A program made the translations under genes and the position numbers. Below are positions 54,931-64,000 of a stretch of DNA of 64,000 bases, one piece after another. Numbering within the stretch: the stretch's first letter is position 1; every line of letters starts with the position of its first letter. Below the pieces are notes generated by a model. That model was not told where the DNA came from. It made no database searches and saw nothing but the letters and a program-made list of their open reading frames with translations. Origin of the DNA: Escarpia spicata (lineage: Eukaryota > Annelida > Polychaeta > Sabellida > Siboglinidae); assembly GCA_963995525.1 (NCBI GenBank), contig OZ023206.1, positions 49,349,703-49,413,702 of the forward strand, read 5' to 3'.

Positions 54931-55210
54931 AAATGGAATCTCACGCGATAACACGTCGAATTGCCTGAAATTCCATCTTTTTGATGGAATCTCACGCTGT
55001 AACCCGTCTAATTGCCTGAAATTCCATCTTTTTGATGTAATCTCAAGCTGTAACACGTCGAATTGCATGACATTCCATCTTTTTGATGGAGTCTCACGTT
55101 GTAACCCGTCGAATTGCCTGAAATTCCATCTTTTTGATGGAATCTCAAGCTGTAACACGTCGAATTGCATGAAATTCCATCTTTTTGATGGAATCTCACA
55201 CTGTAAACCG
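54930..55210. repeat. 51-bp hairpin repeat (right arm)
   Basis: About five units with the internal ATTCCATC/GATGGAAT hairpin. Confidence 0.9.
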
Positions 55211-55775
55211 TCTATTTGTCCGACCTGTTGGGCTAAGTTCAGTGTTTCGTTTGCACAACTAGTTGGTCTGAGTTCGATTCGTTCTGCGTGTTGGTCAAAC
55301 TATAGTGTTTCGTTTGTCTGACTAGTTGGTCTGAGTTCAATTCGTGTCACGTGTTCGGCTAAGTTTATCTATAGTTCAATTCGTGCAGCGTGTTTGTCAA
55401 ACTATAGTGTTTCGTTTGTCCAACTAGTTGATCTAAGTTCAATTCGTGTCACGTGTTCAGCTAAGTTTGTTTTTCGTTTGTATAACTAGGTGGTCTGAGT
55501 TCGATTCGTGCGGCGTGTTGGTCAATCCATCGTGTTTCATTTGTACAACTAGTTGGTCTGAGTTCGAAGCGTGCGGCGTGTTGGTCAAAGCATCGTGTTT
55601 CGTTTGTACAACTAGTTGGTCTGAGTTCAATTCGTGTCACGTGTTCGGTAAGTTTGTGTTTCGTTTGTACAAATAATTGGTCTGAGTTCATTTCGTACAG
55701 CGTGTTCGGCTAAGTTTGTGTTTCGTTTGTACAACGAGTTAGTCTGAGTTCAATTCATACAACGTACTAGTTCCG
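55211..55775. repeat. 63-bp tandem array (right arm)
   Basis: About nine units, fewer than the left arm's roughly fifteen, in mirror orientation. Confidence 0.9.
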
Positions 55776-57415
55776 TAGTCGTCTTAGTTTGGTTAAGGTT
55801 GATTTATGGTACTGTTCGTGTGTCTTGCATATCGTACACGAACTTGTTTTACGCAAATCAATTACCTTAGTAATGAGTAAGGTTCCCAACGTATGCTTTG
55901 CATTACACTATGAAAAAGACACAAAATGAGGTTTGCACAGTTTATTACAACACAAACGTATTTACATGTCACGCTCCATAACTACCAGAACCTGCGAAAG
56001 CTCAAAACAATGGCTAACCAAAAAGCGCTACATGATAATACAAACTTCTAGAATTACATTTTACAGGGGAATTTTTTACTCGCTCTAACACCACGTCACT
56101 GACCATAACGCCACATGCTGGATTTATGTTCAAGTGCGCAAGTTCTAAACTATGGCTAACCAAAGCACTACCTGTATAACCAACTCACCTCGCACACACA
56201 ATTACTATACGTAGCAATGTATAGTTTAATAATGTCATACAGGGTGCACACGCTCACGCCCGCAACAAACAAACATGTCCAGACACGTCTCGAGTACTAG
56301 TTTTGTAAGAGACACGAATTGTATCACTACCCATGCGGACACCTGGTTAGGTGTTTTACGACAGAAGCAAGTTTGAAAGGTTTTACCAAAGAAGCATAAC
56401 TTTAAACACTACAGTATAGTCGTTATAATGGGCATTTATACACTTGATCGTTAATACGGTAAATTATATAAATACTGGTACATCTTATCTGGGAGGTTAT
56501 TATGTGCCTGTAATGTTCTATCATAACCCTTCACTTTCCTCGGACAATGTAGATAGCGAGCGCTGCACCGTCTTGTATTGATATACGGTCTTTGGTGTCA
56601 AGGCCATCGAGTCGACATTACGCATCGCACATAGCGTGTTTATTTAAATAGATGAGACTTGAACAGGTAATATCCCTTCAAAACAGTGTACAAACAGGTA
56701 TATCAACTGTGTCCGCTGGTAAGTACTAATCTCGTATGACAAATACTGGTATCTCGTATGTTTGATTACGGGCTGAATAGTTCTTCCAACACACAGCTGA
56801 ATGTTCTTCCAACACACAGTCACAGAGCAGCCATTACGAGTTCATACCAGTTCATACCAGTTAACAGGGTAATTGTTCACTCGCTATAACGTCACTGCCC
56901 ATAACATCAAATGATGAGATTATATTCAAGCACGAAAAGACAAAACAATGGCTAACCAAAGAACTATCTGTTTAACTAAGTCAACCTTGCGTACAAAATT
57001 ACGGCGCGTGGCCGTTTGACGATTTTATACAGAGTGCGCGTGCTCGCACTCACAACAAACAAACATTCCAGACTCGCCTTGAGTACGGGTTTTATAAGAG
57101 ATACCAAAGGTCTAATTCCAAAATGGTCGCTCTGTTCGAAAAAAAACGAGGCTATAGGTTCTGACATAACATGGTCCTATATGTAGTCTACATTTCGTAT
57201 ACATTATTTCAGACAAAACGGTCTCCGCTGAATTTATAATCCTTTTGTTATAAATTACGCCTTATTATAACACCACATTTTTGACATGTCATCGTTAACC
57301 AAATAAGGGCTCGATCCCTTGGCGGAGCCTCGGCCTACGGACCAAGCAATCTCGTGTGTGACATATTCAAATACTGTTCGGTATATTTTATTCAAAAAGT
57401 GGTCGCGTACCTTTA
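55776..57415. other. Non-coding right-arm mirror of 50.26-51.95 kb
   Basis: Nearly identical by eye to the reverse complement of the left arm over long stretches. No gene recognised. Confidence 0.6.
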
Positions 57416-57419
57416 CAAT

Positions 57420-57900
57420 AATAGCTCCTATGCTTTAACATGGTGAAAATGCCCTATGCTTTAACATGGGATAAAAATATATATAAAAAAGTGGTCGCGT
57501 ACCTTTACCATGATAGCTCCTATGCTTTAACATGGTGAAAATGCCCTATGCTTTAACATGGTGAAAAGTCCCTATCCTTTAACATGGGGTTAAAATGGCC
57601 TATCCTTTAACATGGGATAACAATTAAAAAAAAAAGTGGTCAGATACATTTACGATAAAAATCCTTATCCTTTAACATGGGAGCAGTCTGAACGAAAATC
57701 CCTATCCTTTAACATAGGACCGGAAATACTTTTCCAAGCTCATTTGCATAACTAGCCACGCCCACAATGCTCAGCTCGCTCGTGATTGGTCATTTGCACT
57801 TGCACCAGACCGCGCTAAAAGACCTAATTTGCATAAATCATAAGCGTAGAAAATGCGCGGTCTGGTGCAAAATCCCTATCTCTTAACAAAGGCTTCCACC
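57420..57900. promoter_or_regulatory. Motif array and octamer/CCAAT cluster (right arm)
   Basis: CCTATCCTTTAACATG copies at 57,425-57,720, then ATTTGCAT (57,742), CCACGCCC (57,757), GATTGGTC (57,784) and AATTTGCATAAAT (57,825). Mirror of 49,865-50,260, with the hairpin partly eroded. Confidence 0.4.
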
Positions 57901-57956
57901 ATTGTTAATACAACTGCCCGCGCTGGTCCACCTATATTACTTTTGTCACCGGTGAA

Positions 57957-59350
57957 ATGCTCAACTCAGGCGGACCCTCTATGATTTTGTGGCTTCAAAA
58001 TATCATAAACTGTGTTTGGGTAAACGAAGAAATCCCTACATATTGGAGACGTGGTATCATCCTGCCATTCTGGAAACACAAGGGCGACCGCCTGGTATGC
58101 AGTAATCACAGAGGAATGATATTTCTATCGATACCTGGTAAACTTTTCGTACTCATCTTGCTATATCGTTAAATTGACGTTATTAGGTTAACAAGAAGAG
58201 TCCAACAGGCTGGTTTCGTTCCGGGCCGTTCCACGGTTGATCAGATATTCTCTGTACGCCAGATTATCGAAAAGTTAAATTAATTTCAATAAAACATCTT
58301 GATTGCTTTTGCTGCTTTTGATAGTATTGACCGCAAGAGCCTCTGGTTGCTCCTTCAAAACATTGGCCTGCCCCCAAAGTTATGCCGATTGTTAAAGCTA
58401 CTGTACAGCGACAGTGAGAGTTGTATCCGCATCGGTAATGATTCCTCGTATCTTTTCTCCATTGGCTCCATTTACGTCAAGGCTGTGTGGTAGCCCCTGA
58501 CCTGTTCAATCTCAACATTGACCATATCATGGTACAACTTGATAGAAATGCCTGTTCTTCCGTCGGCATTAGACTTGGAGACACTGTCGTGACAGACCTG
58601 GATTATGCAGATGACATTGCCATCTTCTGCACATCTCGTGCTGACCTCGTCCTCAAAGAACCCTGCTCTAAAACCAGTGTTGTTGGCATTTCTATCGGCT
58701 GGGCCAAAACGAAAGCGATGGCAATATGCGCAGACATCGATTTACTCAACCCCATCACCATCAATGGCGAAACCATCGACTTTGTGGATGAGTCTACTTA
58801 CATGGGTTCCATCATATCTGCTGATGGCTCTGTCGACCAAGAGGTCGCAGTTAGAATAGGCAAAGCAGTGGGTGCAATGAAATGACTGTCAACTGCTCTG
58901 TAGAGCAGACGTTCCATCTCGCGAGGTACCAAGCTAAACATTTCCAATGCTCTCGTCATTTCCATCCTTCCATATGCCTCTGAGCCCTGGCAACTGACCA
59001 TTCAACAGCCCAAGAAAATCGATGCTTTCGTCTTGAAGAGCCTCCGACGCCTCGAGAACATAAAGTGATTCAATTACATCAGCAATAATACGATAATGGA
59101 ACGTACCGGTCAGAAGCATACATCAATACTCATCACACAGCGACGCCTTCGATGGTTCGGCCATCTGCAACGTATGGCCCCAAACTACCCTGCCGCTTTA
59201 TTATACTCAATTCCACCAACAAAACACCGACTGGAAACGGCGCCCTCGCCGTCGATGGATCGACTGTGTTAAGCACGATTTGGATGGCCTGGGCCTCACG
59301 CTTGAGGTGGCAAAGCAGCTGGCCGTTGACCGACCCACCTGGAAGGCGAT
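57957..59350 (+). pseudogene. LINE family C (RTE/I-like) RT, right arm
   Basis: Same domains as the left-arm copy in mirror orientation: WRRGIILPFWKHKGDR (58,044-58,095), FDSIDRKSLW (58,318-58,347), PDLFNLNIDHIM, LDYADDIAIF (58,602-58,631) and DFVDESTYMGS (about 58,780), then a C-terminal part ending near 59,350 against the LINE A tail. Broken by stops at about 58,170, 58,495 and 58,885. Confidence 0.75.
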
Positions 59351-59351
59351 G

Positions 59352-61568
59352 TTAAAGGATTTAACAAGATTTAACCAGATTGCCACCCAGAGAATTTACT
59401 CTAGGTGGCAGGTGGACAAGGAAGCCCTTTGGCTTATCGAGAGTCCAACCCTTTTATCTATGTGTATCCAGCCTCTGAGGTATGTGTCGATTTTATTTTT
59501 AAACATATTCACGCTACTAGCGCCCACACAATCAGCAGATAATCTGTTCCATTCATTTAGAGTCCTTTGTGAGAATGTGAACTTTCTTATATCTAATCTA
59601 CACTGCTCCTTTGCTAATGTAAGTTTATTTCCTCTAGTCCTTCTATCTTTCTTAACTGAAACAAAAATATTTCTATCAATATTTTCATAACCCTTCAATA
59701 TTTTAAACACTTCTATCTGATCTCCTCTCAATCTCCTGGTCTCTAGTGTTGTTAAAACGCATTTTTTAGGCGTATTTCGTAACTAAGATCCCTCAGTTTT
59801 TGTATCATTTTAGTTGCTCTCCTCTGCACTCTTTCTAGCATAGCTATGTCCTTCCTGCGATATGGCCTCCACGCTTGAATACAATATTCTAAATGAGGCA
59901 TAACTATTGTTTTGTACAGATGTATTATTAGCTCTTTCTTCCTTATACGTTATGTTTCGCCTAATTAATCCAAGGATTTGATTTCCCTTTGAAGCTGCAA
60001 TTCCGCACTGCTCTGAAACCTTCAAATCAGCACTAATGGTTAACCCTAAGTCCTTTTCTTTTAAAGTAGTACTTAGTACAGTACCCCCCAGTGTATACTC
60101 TACCTCTTCGTTCCCATGTCCTGTGTGGAGGCATTTACATTTCCCAAAATTGAACAGCATTTGCCACTTTTCAGACCATTTGATCAACCTGTCAAGATCA
60201 TCTTGTAAATGTTGTCTATCTCCATCACTTTTAATCCTTCTAAACACTTTTGTATCATCCGCAAATTTCAACACCTTGCTTGTTATTTCATCATCCAAAT
60301 CGTTGATATATATTACGAATAATATAGGTCCTAATATTGATCCCTGTGGTACCCCACTCAATACCGATTTCCAGTTTGAAGCCACCCCTTCAACTACTAC
60401 CCGTTGTCTTCTGTCAATCAGCCATTGTTCTATCCAGTTTATTATATCATTTCCTATGCCATGGGGATTTAGTTTAAGCAGTAATCTTTGATGTGGTATT
60501 TTGTTGAAAGTTTTTTGAAAATCTAAGTAGACGATATCTACTGGTGATCCCTCATCTTCCCACTTAGTGATGTCTTCCAAAAACATAACATATTTGTTAA
60601 GCATGACCTCACTTTAAAAAAACCATGTTAAGATGGGTTTATCAAGTTTTGTTTAACAAGAAAATCTACCATGTGATCTTTAATTAGTCTTTCTAATATT
60701 TTAGAAATCACTGATGTTAAACTCACTGGTCTATAGTTCTCTGATTTGTTTCTCGAACCTTTTTTGAATAACGATATAATGTTTGCTTCTTTCCATTCTA
60801 AAGGACCCCCTCCCACTTATAATCACAACTTAATGAATGTTGCAAGCGGTATGCTAATTTGTTGTACAATTTCCAATAGTAGTTTGGGTGGAATACCATC
60901 CACTCCAGGTTATTTATTATCCTTCATAACGCTTATTTTCTTAGCTACCATTTCCGGGGTTACAATTAATTGTCCTAAATAGTCTGAGTCTGCCCCCTTG
61001 ATCTTAGCCTCTGGTACTGGCAGTGAACTAATTTCTTCCCTTGTAAACACTGAACTAATGTACTCATTCAGGTCTTCTGCCATGAAGAAAACCTCTGATA
61101 TTATATTTCCAGCACTATCTTCCAGAGGACCGACCTTATCTTGAACTTTCTGTTTGCTTCGAACATACACATACAAAACTCTTGCTGTCATGTTTTATAT
61201 TACTAGCTAATTGTTGTTCATAGCTTCTCTTTGAATTTCTAATTTCAGCTGTAGCTTGGTTAAGTGCTTCTTTATAACTGTTGTAGTCTTCATCATTTCC
61301 AGTACATCTATATGACTTCCACATCATTTTTTATACTTAATTTTTCTAATGGCTTCTTTCGATAAGTGTTTCTTTTTGGAATGTTATCCTTGTTTTTTGA
61401 AGGGTACAAATTTATCGACTATGCTCTTAATTTCACTCTTTAATATATTCCAGCATTCTGTTGCCGTCTTATTTTTCAGTGTCTTATTCCAGTCTATCTT
61501 TGCTAAATATTTCCTCATGTCCTTATACCTTCCTTTGTGGAAATTTCTCCTATACTGCTTTATATTAT
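59352..61568 (-). pseudogene. LINE family A (CR1/L2-like), right arm
   Basis: Minus-strand copy retaining the RT entry region (61,190-60,605) and a long palm/thumb frame (60,604-59,810) with LDFQKTF, GVPQGSILGP and FADDTK boxes, then the C-terminus to about 59,396 and the ATTTAACAAG tail at 59,353. The endonuclease part is cut off at about 61,568, where the zinc-finger flank begins. Frameshifts at about 59,770, 59,935 and 60,620. Confidence 0.8.
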
Positions 61569-61693
61569 TCCTTTACGTGATGTGCGAATGTCAACACGTT
61601 TTTTTCCTGAACCATTCTTTAAAAATGACTGAGCCCCAAAATATGTTATATCTCAATCATTTGTTAACATTGCGAATGTGCATGTCTGACTTA

Positions 61694-62190
<497 letters not shown>

Positions 62191-63588
62191 ACACTATTTT
62201 GTATTATACTGTTGTCCTCAATGCACTATTGCATACAAACGCAAACACGTGTTACAAATAGAGGACATCACATTTCAAGAGTTTCTCACTAGTAGTAGTG
62301 TTTACCAAGGTGGAACAATATAGTTTCAAAACAACATCTTGTTAATTTTTCCACACGTGTCACATTTAAAAATCTTTCTCAACGTGCAACTTTAAACCGT
62401 TCCTCGGAAAAGAATGTCTTCCACTTGTGTCAAACTGTCTGAGAAATCAAACTAACCTTAAAATTTGCTGCACAACTGTCACATTTTAATGGTTCCCCGT
62501 CACAGGGAGTTAGTGTCTACATGAACACTAAATATTGTGCCATGAGTCATTCATTCACATGTTTTCTCTTCTTTGACATTGTTGACATTGTGTGACGTGC
62601 CTCGATGTCCTATGTCGTGTTGGTGCACAACGTGACAGTTGTTGTTGTCAATGCCAGCTAGTTTTTGCAGCTTTGTTACTTTATTGTTGACAGTTCTGTC
62701 ACCAACATTTGTGAGTTCTGAAATAAAATAAAAGTAAGTGACACCATCAGACCTCGTTTGAAGCAGGCTAAGCATAAACAATAGAGTGTTAAAATAGCGT
62801 GGAACACGGGGACAATTTTATTTTGGGGAAACAAGACATATTTGTGGCAAATACACAGTACAGAATAATCGTAATAAAAAATATACAATATACAGTGTAC
62901 ATTCAAATACATTCGATTCGACGACGTGGTAAATATAAAATGTATCGTAGGAAAACAAAAGAACGTGTATTTATAAGGGACGGGGGTCTCCTACTGAGAC
63001 TAATTAAAGTCGCTGTCGTAGGAGCCACCCTGAAACGCAACTTTATCGATTATTTGATTTCTCAAGAAAACAATCCCTTGTACAATTGATGCACTACTAC
63101 AAGAAAAATGTATATCATATTATGTCTTATGTATATTATATATTACACTTTTTTCTAAATACACAACTGTACAAATAACTGTTTTTTTAATTAAGTAATA
63201 TATAACAAACGAGGCACAATTGGCATCCAAAAATATTCCACTTACATACATATAACAGTTTTGCTGTCAAGCTTGGAATATGTTGCAAAGACCTATAAAC
63301 TGTGATTGGTGATGTTGTCCTTAATTAAATCTGGTGCATTACTTGCATGGTAAGTTTTACATTGATACTGGTAGTTTATTGTGTGAATATTTATGGAATA
63401 GTTTTAATTCGTGAAAAGTTAGAAGACGTTCTACTTTTAGTAATGTAAAACTTCTAACGAGTTCATTGATGTGAACGTGATATTTACTTACTTATAACAA
63501 AATATTTACAAACAGTGCATCATAGTAGACAAAATGATTTGGTTTATATTACTTGGTGAAAACATTTAAAAAAAGTGTAAAGAAAATC
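62191..63588. other. No gene recognised (right arm)
   Basis: Mirror of 46.05-46.42 kb for about 62.76-63.09 kb. Contains a minus-strand polar frame at 62,781-62,551 that might be an upstream exon of the zinc-finger remnant, but no splice link was shown. Confidence 0.5.
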
Positions 63589-63589
63589 A

Positions 63590-63676
63590 ATGGTTTGGAT
63601 TGAACCGGCGTCGCCCGATTGTAAAATAAATGACAAGAAAGCAACGCGTCTACCAACTGAGCTAGCGACATCGACG
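63590..63676 (-). ncRNA. tRNA-like / SINE head (copy 3)
   Basis: Mirror of 45,479-45,562 with the same A and B boxes on the minus strand. Confidence 0.6.
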
Positions 63677-63768
63677 GAAATTCACTGACTGATTTAAGTT
63701 GTTATGATAAATTGTATAACTCCTCCTTCATATATCGATATTCTAGTGATATTATGAGATTATGCACG

Positions 63769-64000
63769 TTACTTTCTGTAGCTGGATATAATATATGTTT
63801 GATATGTATGTTTATTGGTGTAGGTTATCTCCGGTTGGTTGCATTCGATATAATGTTTCTGAAAACGAGCCCAAGCTCGGCGAAACCGAGTCGACTTGTA
63901 AGCCCATTCACATCCATTGTTTTGAATAAAATTAGATTCATGTGGAACCGTAAAATAACTGCTTGTTCCTCTATGATGACTAGTGTTTGTATTACATCGG
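63769..64000 (-). CDS. Uncharacterised repeated ORF (copy 3, cut by window edge)
   Basis: Minus-strand copy of the 45,134-45,385 frame; stop at 63,769, N-terminus beyond the window. Confidence 0.35.
   Translation of the reverse strand, partial: RCNTNTSHHRGTSSYFTVPHESNFIQNNGCEWAYKSTRFRRAWARFQKHYIECNQPEITYTNKHTYQTYIISSYRK

Overview
This is animal (most likely invertebrate) nuclear DNA. It is AT-rich, heavy in microsatellites, and built almost entirely from repeats and mobile elements. Genes carry introns with GT/AG borders, C2H2 zinc-finger arrays use eukaryotic TGEKP linkers, and the LINEs are CR1/L2-like and RTE/I-like. I cannot name the species; a mollusc or similar marine invertebrate would fit. 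No ordinary housekeeping gene was recognised.

Layout. 0-0.76 kb: compound microsatellites. 1.85-2.09 kb: a hairpin-rich GC island. 2.4-5.66 kb: a LINE (family B) interrupted by an antisense LINE (family A). 8.8-9.4 kb: a decayed transposase-like fragment. 11.8-16.25 kb: a 4.5-kb inverted repeat with about 2-kb arms. 17.1-22.2 kb and 41.7-45.6 kb: two inverted copies of a module made of an uncharacterised small ORF, a tRNA-like sequence, a Crypton-type tyrosine recombinase with an intron, a fixed hairpin downstream of it, and a convergent zinc-finger gene. 22,899-31,805: a gene-less element with roughly 0.42-0.46-kb terminal inverted repeats and a 6-bp target duplication (ATCACC), filled with two interleaved satellites (54 bp and 46 bp) and one Pol III tRNA-like unit. 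32.7-34.66 kb: a decayed L2/CR1-like LINE.

34,948-40,061 is the most distinctive part: a GC-rich, CpG-rich, one-strand gene block of a Maverick/Polinton (adintovirus-like) endogenous virus. From upstream to downstream it carries a NADAR-domain protein, packaging ATPase, two conserved proteins of unknown role, a short membrane protein, a chromodomain integrase (broken), a membrane protein, a penton-like capsid protein, a pX/pVI-like basic protein, and the first 30 codons of the major capsid protein, cut off at a LINE junction. At least four of its genes share a TATA + GGCGG promoter motif. The DNA polymerase and protease are absent from the part that remains.

45.15-64.0 kb is a giant diverged palindrome centred at about 53,904, with arms of at least 8.7 and 10.1 kb. 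Each arm holds LINE A, LINE C, an octamer/CCAAT promoter-like patch, 63-bp and 51-bp tandem arrays and long trinucleotide arrays, in mirror order. The right arm also carries a broken zinc-finger gene and runs off the window.

The genes do not form one pathway. The region reads as a graveyard and amplification site for mobile DNA, where Crypton/zinc-finger modules have been copied by inverted duplication and a Maverick virus has landed and decayed.
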